A DNA stretch of 64,000 nt, from the NCBI GenBank assembly GCA_963747315.1, contig CAVVEQ010000005.1:62001-126000 (forward strand). The letters run 5' to 3'. Every line of letters begins with the position of its first letter. Position 1 is the first letter of the stretch. A program made the position numbers and the translations under genes. The notes under the pieces were generated by a model. It was not told where the DNA came from, did no database searches, and saw nothing but the letters and a program-made list of their open reading frames with translations. Below, piece after piece: positions 39,830 through 47,978 of this stretch. Source of the DNA: CAVVEQ01 sp963747315. Lineage in GTDB: Bacteria; Chloroflexota; Anaerolineae; Anaerolineales; Anaerolineaceae.

Positions 39830-41908
39830 ATGATTTTTGTAATCTCTATTCTACTGGTCCTCGCTTTCTCCGTTCTTCTGAGCGCTTGTTTTGATTTAAA
39901 AAGTCGGGTTGCTTATATTCTTTCTACGTATGTCCTTGCATTTGCAAGTATCATCGCTTGCGCGTTGATTATCAGCTTTTTTTCACTTTTGAATTCTATT
40001 TATTCTTTTCTAGCCTGCCAAGTAGTGTTCTTTCTCATTGCATATCTTGTATGGTTAATCCGGGGAAAACCTGTGTTGTTCGGATCTTGGCAGCAAGAGA
40101 TTCAATTCCCTGGTAAAGAATGGTTCCGAGAATCTTGGGGATCGTGGAAAGTTGTTTGGGTTCTAGCAATCTTTGTTCTATTCGTATATCTTCTCGGCGC
40201 GTGGTTGATTCTTGTTGTGCCACCCAACACCAACGATGCCCTCACAACCCATCTCGCGCGCGTCGGATTCTGGTTGCAGCATGGGAATTTACAACCATGG
40301 TCAACGAAGAACATCTTCACACTAATTTACCCCATCAACGCCAATCTTGTGATGTTGTGGAGCGTGCTTTTCACGAAAAGCTCCTTGTTTACTGGCTTCA
40401 TTCAATGGTCAGCGGCACTTGCGGGTTTTATGGCGATTTTCGGGATCAGTCGCTTGCTAGGTTGGCAACGGGGTCCCGCTCTTTTTTCGGGATTGATATT
40501 CCTCAGCCTTCCCGAGGTTCTGCTCCAATCAACCACAAGTCAACTTGATTTAATAATTGGCACCCTTTTCACCATCTCTATTTATTTTCTTTTTTTGGGT
40601 GTTGAAAGGAAATCCATTGGAGCGATGACGATATCGGCACTTGCAATTGGTATTGCTGTCGGAACCAAACAAATTATCCTATTTACCCTACCAGGTTTAA
40701 TTCTTCTTTTATTCATTATCTGGTTAAAATTCCGATCGGGCTTGGGAAAATTATTTCTCAGCTGGATGGCATTGACTGTGAGTTTCGCTTTTCTTCTAGG
40801 ATCATACATTTATATACAAAACTTCTCTCTCTTCCGAAACCCTCTGGGAGAGAAAGAAATCCTTACCCAGCAAATGAGTGGTGCAAACCCTGCAAAATGG
40901 AGGGAAAATTTAGCTCTTAACTCCGCCAGATTTTTTTTCCAGAGTCTGGATTTTACAGGAATGCCTCCCATCTTCGTCGATAACCTGACATCAGCTAAAG
41001 CACAAATCATGGAGACGGTCTTCTCTGCAGTAGGATTGGATCTTGAATCATCTACTGCCCTCAACCACCCTCAAAATCCATTCCAATATTCATCCATACC
41101 AATCCCTCAGGAAGATCGTGCCTGGTATGGGTTGTTAGGGGTTTTACTGCTTTTACCATTATCCATAGCACAGTTGATTCTTGGTGTCCGTACCCGTGAA
41201 CCATACCGAGTCGGTTTAGTAATCCTTGCTTTCACCTTTTCCCTATGTGTCATCCTTCTTCGTCCTGGATGGACCCCCAACCAGGGGCGTTATTTTCTCA
41301 TTCCCGTGATGCTAACATCACCTTTTATTGCTAGTGTCGTCCGTAACGGTAAACTTTGGAAAACTCTGGATTGGTTAATCACGATACTAGCCATCGTAAC
41401 AATGTTCTTTACAACCGTGTCAAACGCTGGAAAGCCAATAATTTCTTATTCGGGTTTACAACGATTGATTAGACCTACTTCTGAGAAATTGGGGCAAAAG
41501 AACAAAGAAATGATCGATTCACTGGTGAAATATATCTTCCCGATTGAAAAAAGTATTTTTGATCGGGATCGTACCGGGAGACAGATTTTTCAGAGTGGGA
41601 TGTCCGTAAAACCTGTTTATTTTGTAAATCGATTTATCCCTGAAGAGTCGTCATTGGCTCTTGGAATCCCTTCCATCTATCCGATTGTTCCCTTTTTTGG
41701 CGAGCATTATGCCCGGAAACTCTTCCTGGTTTTTCCACCGGAAAAACTTTTGGATAAGTCCTGGTTCGAGGATCACAAAATCGACTTCCTCCTTCTCCAT
41801 CTCACTGATCCAGAGATGCCCGATCCCCCTTCCTGGTTGATCCCTTACCAGACGAGCGGGGATTGGGCACTGTTTTATCCTAAATGGGATAATCCACCAA
41901 TACCTTAA
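39830..41908 (+). CDS. Multi-pass membrane glycosyltransferase-like protein (GT39/PMT type)
   Basis: Intact 692-residue integral membrane protein with about eleven hydrophobic segments in the first 540 residues and a soluble C-terminal region of about 150. The first large loop, VVPPNTNDALTTHLARVGFWLQ, is the position of the catalytic Asp in GT-C enzymes that use lipid-linked sugars, and repeats of this type are common in dolichyl-phosphate-mannose-like transferases. It is AT-rich compared with neighbours and lies between the decayed and intact copies of a CrtI-like gene, so it may be a recent arrival. A role in envelope glycan synthesis is likely; donor and acceptor are unknown. Confidence 0.72.
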   Translation: MIFVISILLVLAFSVLLSACFDLKSRVAYILSTYVLAFASIIACALIISFFSLLNSIYSFLACQVVFFLIAYLVWLIRGKPVLFGSWQQEIQFPGKEWFRESWGSWKVVWVLAIFVLFVYLLGAWLILVVPPNTNDALTTHLARVGFWLQHGNLQPWSTKNIFTLIYPINANLVMLWSVLFTKSSLFTGFIQWSAALAGFMAIFGISRLLGWQRGPALFSGLIFLSLPEVLLQSTTSQLDLIIGTLFTISIYFLFLGVERKSIGAMTISALAIGIAVGTKQIILFTLPGLILLLFIIWLKFRSGLGKLFLSWMALTVSFAFLLGSYIYIQNFSLFRNPLGEKEILTQQMSGANPAKWRENLALNSARFFFQSLDFTGMPPIFVDNLTSAKAQIMETVFSAVGLDLESSTALNHPQNPFQYSSIPIPQEDRAWYGLLGVLLLLPLSIAQLILGVRTREPYRVGLVILAFTFSLCVILLRPGWTPNQGRYFLIPVMLTSPFIASVVRNGKLWKTLDWLITILAIVTMFFTTVSNAGKPIISYSGLQRLIRPTSEKLGQKNKEMIDSLVKYIFPIEKSIFDRDRTGRQIFQSGMSVKPVYFVNRFIPEESSLALGIPSIYPIVPFFGEHYARKLFLVFPPEKLLDKSWFEDHKIDFLLLHLTDPEMPDPPSWLIPYQTSGDWALFYPKWDNPPIP

Positions 41909-41921
41909 AAGCGAGGCTGCC

Positions 41922-42368
41922 ATGCGACCAGACTGGGATTCCTACTTTCTCAAAATAGCTTACGCGGTATCCGAACGATCCACCTGCGACCGGGCTTTCG
42001 TAGGTTGCGTGCTCGTCCTTGAAAAACGCATCCTCACGACCGGGTTCAACGGCTCACCAGCCGGGCAGGATCACTGCGATGATGCCGGTCATTTGATGGT
42101 GGATGGGCACTGCGTCCGCACCATCCACGCAGAGACGAACGCTATCATCCAGGCAGCCCTGCATGGGGTTTCCTCCCGCGGGGCAACTTGCTATGTCACC
42201 CATTTCCCCTGCATCAACTGCTCCAAGGTTCTCATTAATTCCGGTATCGCCCGCCTGGTGTATTGCGAATCCTACCGGCCTGACCCGGTAGCCTTCGATT
42301 TCCTCAATGGCGCAAAGATCGAGATCGTTCAAAAAGAGTTTTGCTCCAAACCGCCAATCCCAGATTAA
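41922..42368 (+). CDS. Deoxycytidylate (dCMP) deaminase
   Basis: Intact 148-residue zinc deaminase. The zinc and catalytic residues are in HAETNAIIQAA and PCINCSKVLINSG. GFNGSPAGQDHCDD is the nucleotide-binding turn typical of dCMP deaminase/ComEB proteins. It converts dCMP to dUMP for thymidylate synthesis. It starts 13 bases after the membrane protein stop and ends at its own terminator. Confidence 0.9.
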   Translation: MRPDWDSYFLKIAYAVSERSTCDRAFVGCVLVLEKRILTTGFNGSPAGQDHCDDAGHLMVDGHCVRTIHAETNAIIQAALHGVSSRGATCYVTHFPCINCSKVLINSGIARLVYCESYRPDPVAFDFLNGAKIEIVQKEFCSKPPIPD

Positions 42369-42396
42369 AACCCGAAAAACATTTGGCGGGTTTTTA
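42366..42396 (+). terminator. Terminator after the dCMP deaminase gene
   Basis: AAAACCCG at 42367-42374 pairs with CGGGTTTT at 42387-42394, and the T run continues to 42395. It overlaps the stop codon of the deaminase gene. Confidence 0.75.
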
Positions 42397-42457
42397 TCCC
42401 GTATATATAATCATTCTTGACTTTAATCTTCATACTTACGGTTTTTCGGAGGGAATC

Positions 42458-43957
42458 ATGGCGGATTATGATGTCATCGTGATAGGCGGCGGGTTGGGGG
42501 GTATTTCCTCCGGCGCGCTGCTGGCCCGCCAGGGAAGGCGCGTGCTGGTGCTGGAACAGAGCGGGCAGGTAGGCGGATGCTGCTCTACCTTCGAAAAAGA
42601 AGGCTTCCACTTCGATGTAGGCGCATCCATCGTAGAGATCATCCAACCCATCGAAAAGGTTTTCAAACTACTTGGGGTCAGGCTTCAGGACGAGCTGGAC
42701 CTGATATCCTGCGACCCGATCATGACCTATCTCTTTGAAAACGGGCAGCGCATCACCTATCCCCTCTCTGCGGAGAAAACGGGGGAAGTGATTCGAAAGA
42801 TCTCTCCCGCCGATGGCGCGCGCTGGGCTGAATTCTGTGCATTCTCGCAGGACCTGATGGACGTGACCCTTGATACCTTCTTCAGCGAACCAGCCAGCAC
42901 CATGCAGGATATGGCAGCGCTTATTCGTAAGAACCCGCGTTTCCTCAAGTTCCTGCCCACATTTCTCACCAGTTATCAAAGCGTGCTGGAAAAGTATTTC
43001 AAAAACGAGACCGTGCTCAAGACGATGGCATACCAGGCGTTCTATTTCGGGCTGCCGCCTGCGCTCGTCCCCGGACCATACGCGATGGTTCCTTATACCG
43101 AACATGTTGGCATTTATTATCCCCGCGGCGGGATGATCCAGATCCCGCTAGCGCTTCAACGCCTGGGGGAAAAATTCGGCATGGAGCTGCGTCTGAATAC
43201 ACGGGTTTCCAAAATCCTTGTTGAGAAAAACCGGGTCAAAGGTGTCCGCCTCGCTGACGGAACGTTGATAACCTGCCGTCAGGTGGTTTCCAACATCAAC
43301 GCCAGAACCCTTTACCTAAAATTGATCGGTGCAGAGCATCTCCCATCGATGGCCTTGCGAGGATTGAAAAGCTACGATTATTCAATCTCCGTTCCGATGG
43401 TCTATATCGGCCTGGATTACGAGCCGCCTCTGGACGCCCACCATTCGATTTTCGCTGTCTCGCCCGATGAAATGAACCGCCAATATTTTGACTATATTCG
43501 AAAGGGAAAATTGGCAAAGAAGAATTTCGGGCTGGTGTGCTGGTCCACCCATACCGATGCCACACTTGCCCCGCCAGGCTGTCATGTCCTGAACGTGATC
43601 CCCGAAGGGGGGTATTATTTAAACGATACAACCTGGGACGAGGAAAAACCACGGTTCATCGAGCGCACCATCGACAATCTTTCGAAGAAAGCCATTCCAG
43701 GGCTCAAAGATCACGTCGTGGTCGCAGATTGCGTCACCCCGCTGGACTTCGAACGAAGGCTGCTTCTGCCTGAAGGCGCCATCTACTCCTTTCAGCAGGA
43801 CTTGCCCGCCCAGGCAGTCTTCCGCCCATCTGCCAAATCAAAGGTCATCTCCGGGCTCTACCTGGCTGGTTCCTCCACCCATCCGGGCGGGGGTGTGCCA
43901 ACCACCATCGCTTCCGGCATGATCGCCTCCAAGTTGATCGCAAAATACGAATCCTGA
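42458..43957 (+). CDS. CrtI-like FAD-dependent oxidoreductase (phytoene desaturase / carotenoid isomerase family)
   Basis: Intact 499-residue flavoprotein. The N-terminal dinucleotide fold is IGGGLGGISSGALLARQGRRVLVLEQ, continuing with GGCCSTFEKEGFHFDVGASI. The internal segment YPRGGMIQIPLALQRLGEKFG is typical of CrtI-type enzymes, and the C-terminal FAD motif is LYLAGSSTHPGGGVPTTIASGMIAS. Family members desaturate, saturate or isomerise carotenoids and other polyprenoids. No phytoene synthase is nearby, so the substrate is open. GGAGGG precedes the ATG. A decayed copy of the 5' end lies 3 kb upstream. Confidence 0.85.
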   Translation: MADYDVIVIGGGLGGISSGALLARQGRRVLVLEQSGQVGGCCSTFEKEGFHFDVGASIVEIIQPIEKVFKLLGVRLQDELDLISCDPIMTYLFENGQRITYPLSAEKTGEVIRKISPADGARWAEFCAFSQDLMDVTLDTFFSEPASTMQDMAALIRKNPRFLKFLPTFLTSYQSVLEKYFKNETVLKTMAYQAFYFGLPPALVPGPYAMVPYTEHVGIYYPRGGMIQIPLALQRLGEKFGMELRLNTRVSKILVEKNRVKGVRLADGTLITCRQVVSNINARTLYLKLIGAEHLPSMALRGLKSYDYSISVPMVYIGLDYEPPLDAHHSIFAVSPDEMNRQYFDYIRKGKLAKKNFGLVCWSTHTDATLAPPGCHVLNVIPEGGYYLNDTTWDEEKPRFIERTIDNLSKKAIPGLKDHVVVADCVTPLDFERRLLLPEGAIYSFQQDLPAQAVFRPSAKSKVISGLYLAGSSTHPGGGVPTTIASGMIASKLIAKYES

Positions 43958-43969
43958 GGAGAAACTCCG

Positions 43970-44125
43970 ATGAGAAATAGATCCCATTTTCCCTGGTTTT
44001 CACTGATCCTGATCGGTGCCATCACCGCAGTGATCTGGTGGAGCCTGCTTCCCGAGCACAAGAGGGAGTTTTACCGCAACCTCGCCCGCCAGGCACCCGA
44101 TCTACCCGGACGGTACGTGATCTGA
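43970..44125 (+). CDS. Small single-helix membrane protein
   Basis: A 51-residue frame starting 12 bases after the oxidoreductase stop with GAGGAG eight bases upstream of its ATG. It has a basic N-terminus (MRNRSH), one hydrophobic segment WFSLILIGAITAVIWWSLL and a charged, Arg-rich tail. Position and ribosome site support translation together with the CrtI-like gene, and a terminator follows at once. No family is recognised. It could anchor or assist the flavoprotein at the membrane. Confidence 0.55.
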   Translation: MRNRSHFPWFSLILIGAITAVIWWSLLPEHKREFYRNLARQAPDLPGRYVI

Positions 44126-44140
44126 TCATAATAAATGTGA

Positions 44141-44178
44141 AAACCGGTGAGCGGTACAAGCTGCTCACCGGTTTTTTT
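44141..44178. terminator. Bidirectional terminator
   Basis: AACCGGTGAGC at 44142-44152 pairs with GCTCACCGGTT at 44163-44173, with TTTTTTT on the + strand side and AAAA on the other. It ends the CrtI-like unit on the + strand, and the convergent radical SAM gene stops inside its T tract at 44177. Confidence 0.85.
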
Positions 44179-45520
44179 ATGCGATACCTTCAAGGGATAT
44201 TGAACGCCGGGCTTGATCCCGCAGGTTGTTCACCCCGGAAAAGAATTCCCGCATGATCACCACAGCGAGATATTGCCCAAAGGGAGTAAGTTGGCGGGTG
44301 GAGTCCTTGCTGAATGCCCCCACCATATTCAGAAAGAACATTTCCAGCCAAAGTCCCCTGTCCCGGGTTATCCCGAATTGAGACGGGAAATCATCCTTTT
44401 CCAGGTCCAGTCCAAACAGATCCATCATCAAGTCGTAACGCATCCGCGCGTATTGATCGTACTTTTGCTCCCCGCTCAAACTCATCCTACCGGAGTTGAT
44501 CCGGTCTGCATAATCCGTCAGTGAAAAGGTGTTCACATAAAGTGTTCCATTCAGATAGCTGAATGCACCTGCACCAAGCCCCACGTACTCCCGGGTATCC
44601 ATGATGTACTCATCGATCAGCCCGCTCCCATCGCGCTGAAAGGTCCAGGCTGCGCTTGGGGTAAAAACCTTCGCCATTTCTTCGTTGATGATCTCAAAGT
44701 AACGCCGCTCCCGGTGCATATCCACTCTGCCGACACTTGCTGCCAGCGACCGTGCAACCGAAGGTGAGGTCATAAGAGGATAATAGGTCACCTGCTGCGC
44801 CCCGCTCTCGATGACCGTGCGGATATCCTCCCGCAGCATCTCTTCGGTCTGGGTGGGGAAGTTGAAGATCATGTCCACGTTGAGGCAGGTGAAATCCGGG
44901 GCGTATCGCCTGATCCTTTGCTGGATCTCTTTCGGAGTCCCGAATTTTCCGCAGCGGTCCATGCGGGTGAGCAGATCTTCATTGAAGCTTTGCACTCCCA
45001 CTGAGAGACGTTGAACCCGGTGTTTCATTAATTCCATCACCTGGTCGTTGAGATGATCCGGGTTGGTCTCGCAGGATACCTCGCGAATGGGGAACAATTC
45101 GCACGTTTCATCGATGGTTCGAGCAAGTTCCTCCGGGAGGATGGTGGGGGTGCCTCCCCCGATATACATCGTCTCAAATTGGTACCCCAGGTCTGCCGCC
45201 ATCCGGATTTCATTTCGCAACGATTCAAAATATGCATGCGCGCGTTTTTCGTCGAAGGTAAACCTATTAAATGAACAGTACGGGCACAGGGTTTCACAGA
45301 AGGGGATGTGCAGGTAAAGGACGTAACGCCGGTTTTCGACCGGTCCAGGCAACCTGGTCAAACTGGATGGCTGGACGCTCAGGAATCGCCGGGTTTGCAT
45401 GCGTAAAACATGCGTGAGTGTTCGCTCAGCGATCGTTGGCAGCCAATTATGGCTTGCCTTTCCGCTTTTCAACGCGTTCGATCGTTTTGCTGAGGTTTCT
45501 GCTGCAATGGGAGTTGCCAT
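44177..45520 (-). CDS. HemN/HemW-like radical SAM protein
   Basis: Intact 447-residue radical SAM enzyme of the coproporphyrinogen III oxidase / HemW group. The [4Fe-4S] motif CETLCPYC (CxxxCxxC) follows YLHIPF near residue 73. GGGTPTIL, ETNPDHL and RLSVGVQSFNEDLL are the SAM-barrel landmarks, and the C-terminal HemN domain has EYVGLGAGAFSYLNG. The 65-residue N-terminal extension is longer than in HemW. It may be an anaerobic coproporphyrinogen oxidase, a heme chaperone or a relative with another substrate. It lies 18 bases downstream of the OsmC-like gene, so it is probably co-transcribed with it. Confidence 0.83.
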   Translation of the reverse strand: MATPIAAETSAKRSNALKSGKASHNWLPTIAERTLTHVLRMQTRRFLSVQPSSLTRLPGPVENRRYVLYLHIPFCETLCPYCSFNRFTFDEKRAHAYFESLRNEIRMAADLGYQFETMYIGGGTPTILPEELARTIDETCELFPIREVSCETNPDHLNDQVMELMKHRVQRLSVGVQSFNEDLLTRMDRCGKFGTPKEIQQRIRRYAPDFTCLNVDMIFNFPTQTEEMLREDIRTVIESGAQQVTYYPLMTSPSVARSLAASVGRVDMHRERRYFEIINEEMAKVFTPSAAWTFQRDGSGLIDEYIMDTREYVGLGAGAFSYLNGTLYVNTFSLTDYADRINSGRMSLSGEQKYDQYARMRYDLMMDLFGLDLEKDDFPSQFGITRDRGLWLEMFFLNMVGAFSKDSTRQLTPFGQYLAVVIMREFFSGVNNLRDQARRSISLEGIA

Positions 45521-45538
45521 GGGTGAATAAAACAGGGA

Positions 45539-46085
45539 TTATATCTCGTTGATTTCAATTCCATTAATATTTTGCATCACCCGGATGGGGACCTCACCAG
45601 CAAGTGCTTTTTCGGTGAAGCACATCTGCCGGGATATACGCACCAGTTCGCGCAGCTCTGATTCCGGGGCGTCTGACATCCAGGCGGATCTCCACCTCAA
45701 ATCCGTCACAGAATCCTTCGGCATCACCGCGGAGCACCGAACCCTGTTCGTGAAATTTACCGGTAACGACGACATGTTCATTCCTCATCCCGATCTTCCG
45801 TTTTGCCGCAACCTGCGACAGATGAGAGATCAGTCAGAGTGCCATCCCGGAAACAAAATATGTCAGCGGGCTGGGAGCAGTTCCCTCCCCACCAGGCATG
45901 TAGGTACCTTCATCGCTGGTGATGGCATACGTCCGCCCTGTTTCCGGCTGCCCGCCGATAACCTGCTTGCGCCAGTGATCCAGCGATCTGGCATCTGCTT
46001 CCACAGTGATGGACCGGAAACCCGCGTCTTTTTTAATGTTCTTCTCTTCCAATTCATAATTCTCTATCTGGATCTTAGACTCAAT
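45539..46085 (-). CDS. OsmC-family protein with in-frame TGA at the conserved Cys (candidate selenoprotein)
   Basis: OsmC/Ohr-like redox protein of about 180 residues. Recognisable blocks in order are TYAITSDEGTYMPGGEGTAPS, PLTYFVSGMAL, then an in-frame TGA at 45834-45836, LISHLSQVAAKRKIG, VVTGKFHEQGSVL, and, after a +1 step near 45675, SDAPESELRELVRISRQMC and FTEKALAG. The TGA falls exactly where OsmC proteins have their first reactive Cys (A-C-L), while the second Cys is kept in RQMCF. Translation on both sides is in the same frame and well conserved, so selenocysteine is the simplest reading; a nonsense mutation is the alternative. The start is uncertain: no ATG is in frame, and ATT 46085 or TTG 46052 are possible. 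Confidence 0.7.
45804..45820 (-). promoter_or_regulatory. SECIS-like hairpin after the in-frame TGA
   Basis: On the - strand TGTCGC (45820-45815) pairs with GCGGCA (45809-45804), including one G-T wobble, around the loop AGGTT. The loop starts 19 bases after the TGA. Bacterial SECIS elements are short stems with a G among the first loop bases at about this distance. A six-base stem is easy to find by chance, so it supports the selenoprotein reading but does not prove it. Confidence 0.4.
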
Positions 46086-46446
46086 CGACCGGAATCGGTT
46101 TGCGCACCTTGAAGCAGAAGGCAAAAAGGATGGTACCCAGACAAACCGGGATATACCAATATTGGGAATATTGTTCCAGTTGCGGAAACATCAAATTATA
46201 GAGACCCAAACCAAACAGCATGAGCAGTATCGAAAGGGCAACCAACCACCAGCTAGTGATCCCATATGGAGGTGTTCCAGGGGGGTCAGTCGGCAGGGCA
46301 GCCCCCTTTGAACGGCCGCCAACCTTGCGGCGTTTCAGTGCATATTCGTTGTTTATCCGCCTTTTTTGACCGCGCAACTGTGCCATCCGTGCATAAAAGA
46401 ACAGGATCGCGATCATGACCGCGATAATTTCAGGGGTGAAACTCAT
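46081..46446 (-). CDS. Small membrane protein of unknown function
   Basis: Intact 121-residue protein with an N-terminal hydrophobic helix (IIAVMIAILFFYARMAQ), a very basic linker (RGQKRRINNEYALKRRKVGGRSK) and two C-terminal helices (WWLVALSILLMLFGLGLYNL and YIPVCLGTILFAFCF). No family recognised. It lies directly upstream of the OsmC-like gene, possibly overlapping its start by four bases, so the two may be coupled. Confidence 0.6.
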   Translation of the reverse strand: MSFTPEIIAVMIAILFFYARMAQLRGQKRRINNEYALKRRKVGGRSKGAALPTDPPGTPPYGITSWWLVALSILLMLFGLGLYNLMFPQLEQYSQYWYIPVCLGTILFAFCFKVRKPIPVD

Positions 46447-46483
46447 TTCATTTTCTCCGATTTCTTCTTAATGATCTTTTCCA

Positions 46484-46974
46484 TCACACCCGTTTGAAAT
46501 CGACCTTAGTTGGGCTTAACGCCCGCGCCTTTTTGCTGGTAAATCGCTCGCGGGGAAAGGTAACCGAAGGCGGTTTTGTTTTCCAGATCTGCACTTTAGT
46601 CATCTCTGCTAAGAACATAAGACTTCCGTATTTGGCAATCGTACGAAAAAGAATCGTTCGTTCCGGGCGGGCAACCAGCGCAATGAAATAGGCATCTCCA
46701 TCCTCTTTTGGACTTGGAAGGGTAATGATCACTAGGCGGGTGTTTTTATCCACCTGATCAACCGAAAACTTAACCCAGCAGGTGGAACCCGTTTTTCCGC
46801 ATCCAAACGGTCGCCGACATGATTCCAGTAAAAAACGAGAAATTCTTTCCCGTCCTTATCGAGGTACCGCATGAAACGAATCCGTGCTGGAGTGAAACAA
46901 GTATCGGAATTGCCTCGAAAGTAAAATTCCAGGAAAGGCTTCTGATTCTTATCCATTATATTATTAATCCTCAT
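46484..46974 (-). CDS. Hypothetical protein, frameshifted
   Basis: Two frames read as one protein of about 163 residues. The first half has PFLEFYFRGNSDTCF, RIRFMRYLDKDGKEFLVFYWN and VGDRLDAEK; the second has STCWVKFSVDQVDKN, TRLVIITLPSPKEDGDAYFIAL and YGSLMFLAEMTKVQIW. They join near 46785, where the change is the size of a missing base. The alternating hydrophobic pattern suggests a beta-rich soluble protein. I recognise no family. It sits about 40 bases upstream of the small membrane protein gene. Confidence 0.5.
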
Positions 46975-47012
46975 TTCACAGAGCCTTGATTATACCAAGC
47001 GATAAAACTCAG

Positions 47013-47846
47013 TCAAGTGTACGCGGAGGTTTTTGCAAGGATCGTTTCCAACACCCGGGAATTCCCCACCAGACCATATTTATCGTAATATTCGAACATT
47101 TTTACCAGGGTTTCTATCTGGTATTTCATCCATCCCGGAATTACGCGCATCTGTGACCCAGGCTGATAAATCCTGTTGAACTGCCCGGACAGGTTTGCCG
47201 AGTACCTCGCTGATCGATTTGTGCCACTTCCATCTGGCGAAAGTGCCTGCGGTCCACTAAGCTCGTAAGATCCCATTTCGATAGTCTTCAGAGGTAAGCA
47301 CTTTTGCTGCCACTGTACCTACATCCTCGAGATCCACAATACTGATTCGAGCTTTGAGTGGAATAGGGCACAGAATAAATCCCCAGGTTCGACGATGCTT
47401 TTCCAACCAGCCAGGATATTCTGCATATAGGCGCAAGGCTGAAGAATAGTGAAATCTAATCCTGATGTAAATAGAGCTTCCTCAACCCTGCATCTTTTGC
47501 CAATGATGCGGCATGGCTTCCACCTGAGGGTGGAGGACGGAATGATAGACAAAGTGATTTACCCCGGCTTGCTTCGCTGCGGTAACAATTTTTTTTCCAA
47601 TTTCATACTCATCGTGGAGATACATTCGGACAAATATGGTATACGCTATGAATTCCAGTTAGCGCCTGCTTGAGAATGCCTTCATCGCGGATGTCACCAG
47701 AAAGTGCCTGCTCCGCACCCTCATCCAGCAAATGAGATGCTTGATCTTGCCGATGGGTAAGAACGCGAACCTGAGCATGCTTTTCCTGCAGCGCCTTCAG
47801 AACCACTCTTCCTGTTTTCCCAGCTGCTCCTGTTAATAAGGATCAT
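47013..47846 (-). pseudogene. NmrA-like NAD(P)-binding protein, broken in several places
   Basis: Fragments in all three frames follow the order of an NmrA/NAD-dependent epimerase-like protein: MILITGAAGKTGRVVLKALQ (cofactor motif), AQVRVLTHRQDQASHLLDEGAEQ, LSGDIRDEGILKQALTGIHSVYHI, then VYHSVLHPQ, VEEALFTSGLDFTILQPCAYMQNILAGW and the C-terminal WHKSISEVLGKPVRAVQQDLS, MKYQIETLVKMFEYYDKYGLVGN. At least five frame changes occur over 830 bases. This density is higher than elsewhere in the window, so real decay is possible in addition to sequencing error. Relatives reduce quinones or sense redox state. Confidence 0.65.
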
Positions 47847-47882
47847 GGTTAGATAATCTCCATGGATTTCTTCCTCGGGAAT

Positions 47883-47922
47883 AACTGCTCCCCGATGCGA
47901 CTTACGGCGTCGGGGAGCAGTT
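47883..47922. terminator. Terminator-like hairpin downstream of the permease gene
   Basis: AACTGCTCCCCGA at 47883-47895 pairs with TCGGGGAGCAGTT at 47910-47922 around a 14-base loop. It lies between the permease stop and the NmrA-like gene. There is a T-rich run only on the + strand side, so on the - strand it may act as a processing or stabilising structure. Confidence 0.55.
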
Positions 47923-47978
47923 TCATTCTATTTTCACCTGATCTCTCAGGCGTGGGTATCAAGACTAAATATGATCTC

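Noticed and set aside
43970..44125. Reading the small frame after the CrtI-like gene as noise
   Set aside because: I kept it as a gene because a good ribosome site, a basic start, one clear membrane helix and a terminator directly after it are all present.
45834..45836. Treating the in-frame TGA as proof of a pseudogene
   Set aside because: Conservation continues in frame after the TGA and it lies at the exact reactive Cys, which fits selenocysteine better than random nonsense.
47883..47922. Calling the hairpin between permease and NmrA-like gene a riboswitch
   Set aside because: It is a single simple stem without the multi-helix core of purine or other known riboswitches, and it lies downstream rather than upstream of the permease.
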